Shown: positions 36,191-44,071, counted from the first letter of the stretch. The stretch is DNA of 64,000 bases from Lacunisphaera limnophila (GCF_001746835.1 NZ_CP016094.1:1-64000); one strand, 5' to 3'. Notes: generated by a model from the letters alone, not told the origin. Made by a program: numbers and translations.

Positions 36191-36859
36191 TCAGAGGCTG
36201 AAACGCGGGGTCAGGGTCGCCGCCGTCGTGAACGTAAACCGGTGTCCGGTCTCGGCCACGATCATCGGCTCGCGATCCGTGTAAACCACCGGGTCCTCCG
36301 ACGGGGGCGGTACCACGAGGTCGAACTGCGGCGCCACACCCTGGGCCAGGGCAAAATTCACGACCGGGCTCTCGAGCGACAACACCGGTGGACGGGCGAC
36401 CTGCCCGGGCGCGGCGGCCACGGTGGCCGGCTCCCGTTCCTTGAAGGTCTGCACGAGATTGGTCACGCGGGTGGCATAATCATAACTCACCGCCGGCACC
36501 CGGCCCTTGAGCACGTTGTCCACGCCACAATTCCACGCCATCGCGATATTGAAGGCGTTGGGATCCACGCCCGCCTGCGAGAGGGTACGCTTCAGCCACT
36601 CGTAATGCTTCACCGCCACCTCGTCCGCCGCCGCCCGCTGCGTCGCCTGGTTGAAGGGACGCTTGGTGTGCATCTTCCAGGTCCCGGTCCGGAACTGGTA
36701 GGGCCCGAGTTCACCAAACCGCCCCATCCGGGCGTGGTTGGTCGGGTTCTCCACCCAGTTGATGGCCCGCAGGGTTGCCCAGCGGTCGTCGGCCCCGGCT
36801 GTGGCGGTAAAACCAAGGATGGAGGTCAGGAGTAAGGTATATGTGAGGAGTCGTTTCAT
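36191..36859 (-). CDS. Secreted lysozyme/transglycosylase-like protein
   Basis: 222 residues from the ATG at 36859. Seen: a signal peptide (1-22, KRLLTYTLLLTSILGFTATAGA), then a helical domain with AINWVENPTNHARMGRFGE, GPYQFRTGTW and AFNIAMAWNCG. The Glu followed by a G-x-Y-Q-F turn and the later AWNCG echo the catalytic Glu and the A-x-Y-N-x-G block of lytic transglycosylases. The C-terminal 80 residues are Pro/Val-rich. Assignment to the lysozyme superfamily is motif-based and tentative, and a structural role is possible. It is followed by a strong terminator. Confidence 0.65.
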   Translation of the reverse strand: MKRLLTYTLLLTSILGFTATAGADDRWATLRAINWVENPTNHARMGRFGELGPYQFRTGTWKMHTKRPFNQATQRAAADEVAVKHYEWLKRTLSQAGVDPNAFNIAMAWNCGVDNVLKGRVPAVSYDYATRVTNLVQTFKEREPATVAAAPGQVARPPVLSLESPVVNFALAQGVAPQFDLVVPPPSEDPVVYTDREPMIVAETGHRFTFTTAATLTPRFSL

Positions 36860-37085
36860 GTCGCAGGTGGTCGGGACAAAGTTCATCGCTACGACCCCGA
36901 CAAGAGGGAAGTTTCCCTGTAAAAATGGGTTTGCGACGAGGTGTCCCGCTTTTCACCACTCACTTTTTTAAGTCGCGGAACCCCGGCTTTTTTACGCGCC
37001 GTTGTTGCCCATAAATCTTTCGACTCGGTTGTAAAAAACCGGGCCCGATTCCCTGCCAACAACCCCGATCCCCGTCCAGGAACAC

Positions 37086-37823
37086 TCAGAGCAAAGCCTC
37101 GAGACTCTGGCGCCCGACATTGCTGACCACGACGATCACATGCTCCCCATCCGCCCAGGTGGCGACCGCGCCGCTGGGTTTGTCCACGATGGTCAGGCCC
37201 GCCCCGGGCTTGCGGTCGGGAAAGTCAGCCGCGCGGCCGATGTAGACGTGGAACCACTCCCCGTTGCGCTCGAAGCACACTTCCAGCACGTCAGCCTCAC
37301 GATAGTTCACCGTGCGGCAGCCGGTTTCATGCAGCGTGGCAAAGCTCACCGGCAGCTTTTGCCCCAGCTTGGTGGTGGGCTGGCTCAGCATCAGCTGCAA
37401 CGCGCCGGTGGCCGCCCCGTTGCCTTCGTGCCCATGCGTGGGCCCCAGACGGGCATCCGCGTAGGCGAAATCATCAAAGGCCGAGGCCTGCTTCGGCCAC
37501 AGCGCCAAACCGGCCGCCATCAGGATCGCCACGCTGGCCGCAGCCCCCATCCAGACCGGGTGGTTCCACCAGGCCCGCACCGGCGTCGCGCCTGCCGAGG
37601 CCCGGCCCCCGGCCAGAATGGCCGAACGCAGGTCCGCCGGCGGGACGATCCGGCCAAGCTTGGCACTCAGGGCGGCGTCAAAGGCCAGCTGCTGGGCGAA
37701 CCAAGCGCCGAGGGCCGGATCGCGTTTTGCCTGCTCCAGCGCGGCGGCGAAGGTCTCGTCGCCGGCATCCGCGCCGTTGGGCCGGTAGCCTTGCAGGATG
37801 AATTTTGCCTCCTCGTTGTTCAT
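37086..37823 (-). CDS. Anti-sigma factor-like membrane protein
   Basis: 245 residues. Seen: an N-terminal cytoplasmic region (1-90) with the acidic/helical makeup of an anti-sigma domain, one membrane segment (about 90-108, VWMGAAASVAILMAAGLAL), and an extracytoplasmic domain with LPVSFATLHETGCRTVNYREA and VLEVCFERNGEWFHVYIG. Its ATG overlaps the stop of the upstream ECF sigma gene, a classic coupling. It is predicted to hold the sigma factor at the membrane until an envelope signal arrives. The 226-base gap downstream (36860-37085) holds no gene. Confidence 0.82.
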   Translation of the reverse strand: MNNEEAKFILQGYRPNGADAGDETFAAALEQAKRDPALGAWFAQQLAFDAALSAKLGRIVPPADLRSAILAGGRASAGATPVRAWWNHPVWMGAAASVAILMAAGLALWPKQASAFDDFAYADARLGPTHGHEGNGAATGALQLMLSQPTTKLGQKLPVSFATLHETGCRTVNYREADVLEVCFERNGEWFHVYIGRAADFPDRKPGAGLTIVDKPSGAVATWADGEHVIVVVSNVGRQSLEALL

Positions 37824-38371
37824 GAGAGTTTCCTCGCTTCAGGATTTTGGAATGCCACCACCTTGCTCCGCTGGCCCGCTTCCTTGCGCGCCAGCGCGGC
37901 GCGCAGCTGCGCCTTGCCGCGTGAGAGCCGGGACATGACCGTGCCGATCGGCACCTCCAGCATCCCGGCAATTTCCTTGTATGAAAGGTCCTGCAGGTAA
38001 AACAGCGTCAGCGGCACGCGATAGGTCTCGTCGACCTCCTGCAACGCCTCGACCACGAGACCCGCATCCATCCCCGTGACGACGTCCACCTCCGGCGCTG
38101 CCGGGTCCGCCTCGACGGGCCCGAGGTCCTCCAGGGCGGTCACCCGCTCGGACCGACGGCGGATGCGCAGGAATTCCCGATAAAGCGTCGTGAAGAGCCA
38201 CGATTTGGCCTTCCCCTCCTCCCGCAACGCATGCCCCTGCTTCGCCCAGATGAAGAAGGTCTGCTGGGTGAGGTCCCCCGCGTCCGACGGGCTTTTCGTC
38301 AGGCTCAGGGCAAAGCGGTAGAGCGGCGTGTAGTGCGCATCCACCAACTGCGTGAACATCTCGCTGGACAT
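37820..38371 (-). CDS. ECF-family RNA polymerase sigma factor
   Basis: 183 residues from the ATG at 38371. Seen: sigma region 2 (about 15-80, YRFALSLTKSPSDAGDLTQQTFFIWAKQG) and region 4 (about 115-165, YRVPLTLFYLQDLSYKEIAGMLEVPIGTVMSRLSRGK), with no region 1 or 3, as in ECF sigma factors. It is coupled to the anti-sigma gene. GGAATAACC at 38398-38406 (minus strand) resembles an ECF -35 element and may mark self-regulation. The controlled genes may include the membrane and secreted genes downstream, an inference from location. Confidence 0.92.
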   Translation of the reverse strand: MSSEMFTQLVDAHYTPLYRFALSLTKSPSDAGDLTQQTFFIWAKQGHALREEGKAKSWLFTTLYREFLRIRRRSERVTALEDLGPVEADPAAPEVDVVTGMDAGLVVEALQEVDETYRVPLTLFYLQDLSYKEIAGMLEVPIGTVMSRLSRGKAQLRAALARKEAGQRSKVVAFQNPEARKLS

Positions 38372-38397
38372 GTATCCTTGGGAGGGGCCAGCGGCCG

Positions 38398-38406
38398 GGT
38401 TATTCC
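38398..38406 (-). promoter_or_regulatory. Possible ECF-type -35 element (GGAATAACC)
   Basis: Nine bases about 27 bases upstream of the sigma factor start codon, resembling the GGAAC/GGAATAA -35 element of many ECF promoters. No clear -10 element follows, so this is tentative. Confidence 0.25.
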
Positions 38407-38424
38407 AGATACTTTGCCTGAATT

Positions 38425-39582
38425 TCACCCGCCCGCCAGCATCCGCACCCGGCGGTGCTTTTGGGGGAACTGGAGCGTCACGACCGTGCCCACGCCCTCC
38501 TTGCTCTCGATCCCCACGTGGCCGCCGTGGTCGCGCACGATGCGCTGCACGATCATCAGGCCGAGGCCATGGCCGCTGATCTTGGTCGTGTGGTAGGGCT
38601 GGAAAAGCTTGGCCAGGTCCTCGGCCTTGATGCCGCTGCCAGTGTCCGCCAGTGCCACGTACACCGAGTCCTCGTCGGCCCGCAGCTTCAGGCTCAGTCG
38701 GCCGCCAGGTTGCATTGCCTCCATGGCGTTCTTGATCAGGTTGAAAAACACCTGCTTCAGCTGGTCGCGATCCGCCATGATCACCGGCGTGCCGTCGGGC
38801 ATCTCACCTTTGACCGTGATGCCCCGGTCCGCCAGTTCGCGCGACTGGAAATGCAGCACCTCCTCGATCAGGCCCGGCAGGTAGACCTCACCCAGGTCGG
38901 GCGGCCGCGGGCGGATGGCCTCGAGGAAATTTTTGATGATGCCGTCGAGCCGCGTGACCTCGTCGCGACAGATCTTGATCGAGTCCTCCAGCGAACGCGT
39001 CTCCTTCGAGGCCTTCAGCTTCCGGAGCTTCCGGTCGATGAGCTGCAGGTGGATCGTGAGCGAGTTCAGCGGATTGCCCAGCTCGTGCGCCACGCCGGCG
39101 GCGAGCAGCAGGATCGATGAGATCTTCTCGTTCTCGATGAGCTCGGCGGTGGATTTCCGCTCAGCGGTGATGTCGGACAGGATGATGGCCCGGCGCGGTC
39201 CGCTCTCCCCCTCGGCGAAGGGTACCATGTAGAGCCGCACCAGCCGCGGCGACGGGTAGGCCAGTTCAAATTCGCGTGTGACCAGCGGCGAGGCCCCACC
39301 CGCGCCGCCGAGGGAATCCCTCAACCCCGGCACGAAGCGCCACAGGGTTTCGCCCGCGGCCGGCTCCTTCAGGCCGATGAGCCGCGCCGCTGCCTCGTTG
39401 GCGTACTCGATGACGCCGTCGGCGTCGATGACCAGCACGCCTTCCTGCAGCGTGTTGAACACGGCCTCGAGCATCGCGCGCTCGCGGGCGAGGCGCTGCA
39501 CGAGGTTGTGCAGATTCGGCTCGTCGAGCTGGTCCAGCCGGCCGAGCACCTTGTCGAGCGAGCTGTGTTTTTTGACCGCCAT
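38425..39582 (-). CDS. Soluble PAS-domain sensor histidine kinase
   Basis: 385 residues with no membrane segment, so it is a cytosolic kinase. Seen: a PAS domain (about 38-145, LQEGVLVIDADGVIEYANEAA), a HisKA H-box with the phospho-accepting histidine 166 in GVAHELGNPLNSL, the N-box NLIKNAMEAM, and the ATP-lid motifs DTGSGI and HGLGLMIVQRIVRDHGG. This is the NtrB-like subfamily. No response regulator is next to it in the window, so its partner is elsewhere. It lies 35 bases after rnhB and 53 bases before the ECF sigma gene, on the same strand. Confidence 0.93.
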   Translation of the reverse strand: MAVKKHSSLDKVLGRLDQLDEPNLHNLVQRLARERAMLEAVFNTLQEGVLVIDADGVIEYANEAAARLIGLKEPAAGETLWRFVPGLRDSLGGAGGASPLVTREFELAYPSPRLVRLYMVPFAEGESGPRRAIILSDITAERKSTAELIENEKISSILLLAAGVAHELGNPLNSLTIHLQLIDRKLRKLKASKETRSLEDSIKICRDEVTRLDGIIKNFLEAIRPRPPDLGEVYLPGLIEEVLHFQSRELADRGITVKGEMPDGTPVIMADRDQLKQVFFNLIKNAMEAMQPGGRLSLKLRADEDSVYVALADTGSGIKAEDLAKLFQPYHTTKISGHGLGLMIVQRIVRDHGGHVGIESKEGVGTVVTLQFPQKHRRVRMLAGG

Positions 39583-39617
39583 GGGGTATCCGAGGGAAGC
39601 CGGGTGCCGGATGCCGT

Positions 39618-40376
39618 TCAACCAAACAACGTCATCTGCCCCTCGAGGTCGCGCGGCTGGGCGAAGAGCTTGCGCAGGAAACTGTCGCGATGCACCGCGC
39701 TCCGACCGCGCTTGAGGATCGCCTCGCGGTGCTCCTCCGTGCCGTAACCCTTGTGCTGGGCGAAGCCGTAGCCCGGATGGGTCTTGTCCAGCTCGTCCAT
39801 CAGCCGGTCGCGCGTGACCTTGGCGATGATCGAGGCCATCGCGATGCACAGGGAGCGCCCGTCGCCGCTGACCACGCCTTCGTGGGGATACGGGAAATGC
39901 CGCAGCGGCAGGCCGTCGATCAGGATGCGGCACGACACCGTCGGCTGGAAGGCCGCCTTCTCCTCCTCGCTGGCAAACAGGTCCGGCTCGGTCTTCAGCT
40001 CGAAGGCGCTTGGCGGGTAGATGCCCCCGAGGGCCCGCCGCATCGCCAGCTTGGTGGCCCCGAGGATGTTGACCGTCTCGATCTCCGCCACGCTCGCCGT
40101 GCCGAAATTCGCGTGGATCTGGCCCTGCGCCATCAACTCCTCGAACTCCGCCCACAACCCCTCGCGCTCCGCGGGGGTGAGCTGCTTGGAATCGTTGACC
40201 CGGCCGGACTTGGCCACCGCCCAACGGCTCTCCAAAAATTCCGGGGATACCAGCACCGCCGCGGCCACCACCGGGCCGGCCAGCGCCCCGCGGCCCGCCT
40301 CGTCCACCCCGATCAAGCCCGCCACGCCCTGAATCTGCTTCAGGTCGTAACTGCGGAGCTGCCGGCGCTTGGACAT
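39618..40376 (-). CDS. rnhB: Ribonuclease HII
   Basis: RNase HII removes RNA from RNA/DNA hybrids and single ribonucleotides from DNA. Seen: the signature VDEAGRGALAGPVVAAAV with catalytic acids D25 and E26, NDSKQLT, and the C-terminal TRDRLMDELDKTHPGYGFAQHKGYGT with the third acidic site. At 252 residues it carries a charged insertion (about 115-150, EPDLFASEEEKAAF) that is longer than in most relatives. The ATG at 40376 follows an open upstream frame that is not conserved-looking. A second enzyme, RNase HIII, is 1.5 kb away. Confidence 0.95.
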   Translation of the reverse strand: MSKRRQLRSYDLKQIQGVAGLIGVDEAGRGALAGPVVAAAVLVSPEFLESRWAVAKSGRVNDSKQLTPAEREGLWAEFEELMAQGQIHANFGTASVAEIETVNILGATKLAMRRALGGIYPPSAFELKTEPDLFASEEEKAAFQPTVSCRILIDGLPLRHFPYPHEGVVSGDGRSLCIAMASIIAKVTRDRLMDELDKTHPGYGFAQHKGYGTEEHREAILKRGRSAVHRDSFLRKLFAQPRDLEGQMTLFG

Positions 40377-40563
40377 GCGCTGTTTGTAGGGTCCCGGAGC
40401 CGGCAGGCAAGCGGGGACACGGGGCAATTGCGAGTATGCGGATGATCCGGCCCGATATCGCCCATGAAAATGGCCATCAGCGATTAACAACAGAAGTTAA
40501 CCCGCTCCCAATCGTCACCTTCCTCCGGCTCGCCTTTGGCGCCGGACTGGATTCCTTGGGCGT

Positions 40564-41043
40564 ATGAGTCTGCTCGAAATCATGGAACTGCTGAGCTACC
40601 TCGTGACGGTCGTGGGCTTTCCGCTCGCGATCCTCACCTTCGTCCTCGAGCAGCGCAAGGAGCGCCAGAACGAGGAGGAGGAGATCTTCCAGCGCCTCTC
40701 CGACGAATACCGCGAGTTCCTCAAGCTCGTGCTGGACAACTCCGACCTGCACCTCCTGCGCCGCGAGGGCGTGCGCACCGAGCTGACCGAGGAGCAGAAG
40801 GAACGCCGCCTCGCGATCTTCGGCATCCTCATCTCCCTCTTCGAACGCGCCTACCTCCTGGTGTATGAGGACAACATGGACAAGCAGACCCGCCGCATGT
40901 GGCAGTCCTGGGAGGACTACATGCGCGAGTGGGTGCGCCGGAGCGATTTTCGCGACGCCCTCCCCGAGCTGCTCGAGGGCGAGGACGAGGAATTCACCCG
41001 CTACATCAGCGAGCTCATGAACGAGGAACAGCGGGCGCCGTGA
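40564..41043 (+). CDS. Small membrane-anchored coiled-coil protein
   Basis: 159 residues, function not recognised. Seen: one N-terminal membrane segment (about 8-28, LLSYLVTVVGFPLAILTFVL) followed by a long charged helix (29-130) rich in Glu, Arg and Gln (QRKERQNEEEEIFQRL, LTEEQKERRLAIFGIL) that reads like a coiled coil facing the cytoplasm. The leader (40377-40563, 187 bases) contains GATTAACAACAGAAGTTAAC, a gapped palindrome that could be an operator. It is separated by 68 bases from the RHH-like regulator gene on the same strand. Confidence 0.72.
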   Translation: MSLLEIMELLSYLVTVVGFPLAILTFVLEQRKERQNEEEEIFQRLSDEYREFLKLVLDNSDLHLLRREGVRTELTEEQKERRLAIFGILISLFERAYLLVYEDNMDKQTRRMWQSWEDYMREWVRRSDFRDALPELLEGEDEEFTRYISELMNEEQRAP

Positions 41044-41068
41044 CACCGGGCGGTGGGGCAGCCGGGGC

Positions 41069-41109
41069 TTGACCAGATCCTCTTTGGGTGTTTGGTATAT
41101 ATGTACCAA
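41069..41109 (+). promoter_or_regulatory. Promoter/operator: TTGACC box and TTGGTA-N6-TACCAA palindrome
   Basis: A TTGACC hexamer (41069-41074) resembles a -35 element; 17 bases later the gapped perfect palindrome TTGGTA-TATATG-TACCAA (41092-41109) overlaps an AT-rich TATATAT box in the -10 zone. The palindrome ends two bases before the start codon of the RHH-like gene at 41112. A small regulator binding its own operator here is the simplest reading. Confidence 0.6.
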
Positions 41110-41111
41110 TT

Positions 41112-41390
41112 ATGAGCACCCCCCGCAAACCCACCCCCAAACCCGTCGAGCGGATCCAGACCGGCATCCGCCTCGAAAAACGCATCCTCAAGGTCCTCAA
41201 GGGCGTCGCCGAATATCACGACCTTTACCTCGGCGATCTCCTGGAGGGCATCTGCCTTCACGCCTTCGAGAACAAGACGCCCTTCTCCCCCGCGACCCTC
41301 CAGCGCATCCGGATGCTGAAGGAGGTCTATCACCTCGATCTCACCGCCGCCGACAGCCACCAGCTCGTCGAGCGCGACCCCGCCTCATGA
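41112..41390 (+). CDS. Ribbon-helix-helix-like small DNA-binding protein
   Basis: 92 residues from the ATG at 41112; an upstream TTG would start inside the palindrome. Seen: a Pro/Lys-rich N-terminal arm (1-18), then a segment RIQTGIRLEKRILKVLKGVAEYHDLYLGDLLEGI with the beta-strand-helix-helix pattern of CopG/Arc-type ribbon-helix-helix proteins, and a helical C-terminus. The perfect palindrome at its start codon would suit a dimeric RHH repressor. The stop overlaps the start of the SRPBCC gene (ATGA), so the two are translated as a unit. Confidence 0.65.
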   Translation: MSTPRKPTPKPVERIQTGIRLEKRILKVLKGVAEYHDLYLGDLLEGICLHAFENKTPFSPATLQRIRMLKEVYHLDLTAADSHQLVERDPAS

Positions 41391-41929
41391 AAGGCCTCAC
41401 GCCGCTGCTGTGCTTGGGCAGCCTCCCGCTGACCTGCCTGTCCGCCGCCGCCGAACACATCAAAGCCGACCACACCCACGAGTTCGAGCTGGCGCTGCCG
41501 ACGGCCGAAGCCTTCACGTTCTTTGAGCCGATCGGCGAAAAACGTTGGGCCGCCGGCTGGCAACCGGCCTTCGCCACCCCCGTAGACGCGACCCTGCACA
41601 ACGGGAGCGTCTTCACCGTGGACCACCCGCCGTCCCCCGGCGCCCCCACCAGCCGTTCCATTTGGACCATCACCCGCTACGAAGCTCCCGAACTCATCGA
41701 GTACCACCATGTCCTCCCGGGCGTGCGCGCCACCCGCATCACCGTCCAGGTCGCGAGCGTCACGCCCATGCGCAGCCGGGTCCGGGTGCGCTACGTCTAT
41801 ACCGGCCTTTCCGACGCGGGCGACGAGGCCATCCGCCGCATCACCCCCGAGGCCTATCGCGGGATGATCGCCGGCTGGGGCACCGAGATCGCCGCCTACC
41901 TCGGGCGCGGCACCCCGGCCAGCCCGTAG
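41387..41929 (+). CDS. Secreted SRPBCC/START-like protein
   Basis: 180 residues. Seen: a signal peptide (1-22, MKGLTPLLCLGSLPLTCLSA), then a polyketide-cyclase-like START-fold pattern: the early strand HTHEFELALPTAEAFTFFEPIGEKRWAAGW, VFTVDHPPSPGAPTSRSIWTI, and a C-terminal helix (AIRRITPEAYRGMIAGWGTEIA). SRPBCC domains bind small hydrophobic ligands; a signal-peptide version would bind them outside the cytoplasm. It overlaps the RHH-like gene by four bases and converges with rnhC, leaving only four bases between stops. Confidence 0.75.
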   Translation: MKGLTPLLCLGSLPLTCLSAAAEHIKADHTHEFELALPTAEAFTFFEPIGEKRWAAGWQPAFATPVDATLHNGSVFTVDHPPSPGAPTSRSIWTITRYEAPELIEYHHVLPGVRATRITVQVASVTPMRSRVRVRYVYTGLSDAGDEAIRRITPEAYRGMIAGWGTEIAAYLGRGTPASP

Positions 41930-41933
41930 CGTC

Positions 41934-42941
41934 CTACCGCCTCCACTCCGTCTTTTCCCGCGGCTCCTTCAGCGGCAGCTCGTCAAGCTTGCCCGCTGCG
42001 GCCACGACCTCGTAGCTCGTGCGGAAATGCAGCTTGGCAAACCGGCCGAGCGCCCGCGCCCCGAGCCGGTCCACAATCTGCGCCGCCTGCGCCTTGGCCT
42101 GCGCCCCGGCGCCGAACAGCAGCTTCTCGCCGAACTCGCGCGACAGGTTCCGCATCTGCCGCACAAACTCCGCGCGCGCCACCACCGAGGCCGCGGCGAC
42201 CACCGGGTCCGATTCCGCCTTGGTGCGCATGTCGAGGGTGAACCGCTCCAGGCCGCGCTTCTTCAGCTCGCGCTGCACCAACGGCTCTTTGGTGAACTGG
42301 TCCAGCAGGCCGCGACCGACCCACTTCTTTTGCAGCGCCGCCTCCAGCGCCCGCGCGTGCTGCCACGCGAGCAACCGGTTCAGGTTCGCCTGCGGTTTGA
42401 GCATGAGCTCGTTGTACTTGTCCATGCCGCAATACACCGTCTCCACGACCACGCCGGGCGTGTCACGGATGACGTCATCCAGCCGCAGGATCTGCGAGTC
42501 CTCGATGCTCTTGCTGTCCCGCACCCCGGCGACACGCCACGCCTCGATCGCGGGTTTCTCCGCGATGACCGTCGCCGCCACCACCGGGCCGAACAGGTCG
42601 CCCTTGCCGCTCTCGTCCAGCCCCGCGTGCGGCTCGAACCAGTCGGGGTGGTGCACCTCGTCGTAACCCAGCTGGGCCGCGCCGGTGACCTGGGCCTCGA
42701 TCACGTTCTGCACAAAATCCTCCGTCTCCTTCCCCGCCACCACGACCTTGCCGCTGGTGTAGGCGGTCACGTTGACCTTGGGTCCCTTGAACGCGAAACG
42801 CGCGTACGGCACCTCGGCCGACTCCCAGTGCTTCGCCGCCACCGCTGCCCGCAGCTTCTCCATCTGGGCATCATCGAGCTTGATCGTGTAGCTCGTGATC
42901 TTCTTCGGTTCGTCGGCGTCGTGGTCCGGCTTTTTTGCCAT
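41934..42941 (-). CDS. rnhC: Ribonuclease HIII
   Basis: RNase HIII cleaves RNA/DNA hybrids. Seen: an N-terminal TBP-like substrate-binding domain (about 1-95, with MEKLRAAVAAKHW and FVQNVIEAQVTG) that sets HIII apart from HII, and the catalytic block AGLDESGKGDLFGPVV with D109 and E110, then RDSKSIEDSQIL and VAAASVVARAEFV. Length is 335 residues from the ATG at 42941. A TGGCCACAAA palindromic repeat begins ten bases upstream of its start codon, so its promoter region is repeat-derived or displaced. RNase HII is also present nearby. Confidence 0.94.
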   Translation of the reverse strand: MAKKPDHDADEPKKITSYTIKLDDAQMEKLRAAVAAKHWESAEVPYARFAFKGPKVNVTAYTSGKVVVAGKETEDFVQNVIEAQVTGAAQLGYDEVHHPDWFEPHAGLDESGKGDLFGPVVAATVIAEKPAIEAWRVAGVRDSKSIEDSQILRLDDVIRDTPGVVVETVYCGMDKYNELMLKPQANLNRLLAWQHARALEAALQKKWVGRGLLDQFTKEPLVQRELKKRGLERFTLDMRTKAESDPVVAAASVVARAEFVRQMRNLSREFGEKLLFGAGAQAKAQAAQIVDRLGARALGRFAKLHFRTSYEVVAAAGKLDELPLKEPREKTEWRR

Positions 42942-42950
42942 GCGGCTACA

Positions 42951-43040
42951 TGGCCACAAAAAGCCGCAAATACACACAAAAAAGTGGCTCTCCGATTCGG
43001 GCTCGTTCTTTTTGTGGCTCCTCGTGACTTTTTGTGGCCA
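42951..43040. repeat. Palindromic repeat bounded by TGGCCACAAA, copy 2
   Basis: It begins TGGCCACAAAAAG (42951) and ends with the exact complement CTTTTTGTGGCCA (43040). Inside, a second inverted pair GTGGC/GCCAC lies near the AAAAAAG and TTCTTTTT runs. It occupies the whole gap between the divergent rnhC and mutY genes, and its last bases include the GTG used as the mutY start codon. Confidence 0.8.
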
Positions 43041-44071
43041 ACCCTGACCAGCTTTCCTCCCGGCGCCCGGCCTTCCAAGCCGCCCTCCACGGCTGGTACC
43101 GCGTCCACCAGCGGAAGCTCCCGTGGCGCGACGCCCCCTCGCTCTACAAGACCGTCGTCTCGGAATTCATGCTGCAGCAGACGCAGGTCGTCACTGTCCT
43201 CCCCTACTTCGACCGCTGGTTACGCGCCCTGCCCGACTTCGCCGCCCTCGCCGCCGCGCCCGAGACGCAAGTCATGAAACTCTGGGAAGGCCTCGGCTAC
43301 TACTCCCGGGCCCGCAACCTCCACCGCCTCGCCCAGGCCTGGGTCGCCGCCCCCACCCCGCCCCGCACCCCGGCCGCGTGGCGCGAGCTCCCCGGCATCG
43401 GCCCCTACACCGCCGCCGCCATCACCAGCATCAGCTTCGATGAACCCGCCGCCGTGGTGGACGGGAATGTCGTCCGCATCCTCGCCCGCCTGACCGGCGA
43501 AAACCGCCTCTTCCGTGACGGCACGGAGGCGGTGAAATTCTTCACGCCGCTCGCCGACGCCCTCATCCCCGGTTCGCACCCCGGCACCCACAACCAGGCC
43601 ATGATGGAACTCGGCGCCACCGTCTGCTTCCGCCAGAAACCCCTCTGCCTGGTCTGCCCGGTCGCCGCCTTCTGTACCGCCTTCCGGGACGGCGAACCCG
43701 AAAGCCTGCCGCGGCTCAAACCCAAGGTAATCGAGCAACGGACCATCGCCCGCCTCTGGTGCGTGCACCAAGGACGACTCCTCCTGCAGCGCGGTGCGGC
43801 CAAGGCCCGACGGCTCGCCGGACTTCACGAACTGCCCGCTGCCGACATCGTGGGCCGCGCACCGGCCGCCCGCGACCTGCTCGTCACCAAGCGCCGCGCC
43901 ATCACCCGTTTCCAGATCACCGAATCCATCTACGCGGCGAAACTGACTCCGGCCCTCAAGGCCGCCATCGCCCGCGATGACTCCCTCGAGTGGGTGCCGC
44001 TGCAGGACCTGGGGCAGGTCACCCTCTCCGGCCCCCACCGGCGCTGGATCACTGCCCTGCTGGCACGTTAA
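43034..44071 (+). CDS. mutY: A/G-specific adenine glycosylase MutY
   Basis: MutY removes adenine mispaired with 8-oxoguanine. Seen: the catalytic SEFMLQQTQV with glutamate 44, the helix-hairpin-helix LPGIGPYTAAAI with aspartate 143 in VVDGNVVRIL, the iron-sulphur cluster cysteines C198, C205, C208 and C214 (C-x6-C-x2-C-x5-C), and a C-terminal NUDIX-like MutT domain (about 235-345). Length is 345 residues. The only start in frame before the conserved region is a GTG lying in the right arm of a palindromic repeat. Confidence 0.96.
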   Translation: MANPDQLSSRRPAFQAALHGWYRVHQRKLPWRDAPSLYKTVVSEFMLQQTQVVTVLPYFDRWLRALPDFAALAAAPETQVMKLWEGLGYYSRARNLHRLAQAWVAAPTPPRTPAAWRELPGIGPYTAAAITSISFDEPAAVVDGNVVRILARLTGENRLFRDGTEAVKFFTPLADALIPGSHPGTHNQAMMELGATVCFRQKPLCLVCPVAAFCTAFRDGEPESLPRLKPKVIEQRTIARLWCVHQGRLLLQRGAAKARRLAGLHELPAADIVGRAPAARDLLVTKRRAITRFQITESIYAAKLTPALKAAIARDDSLEWVPLQDLGQVTLSGPHRRWITALLAR

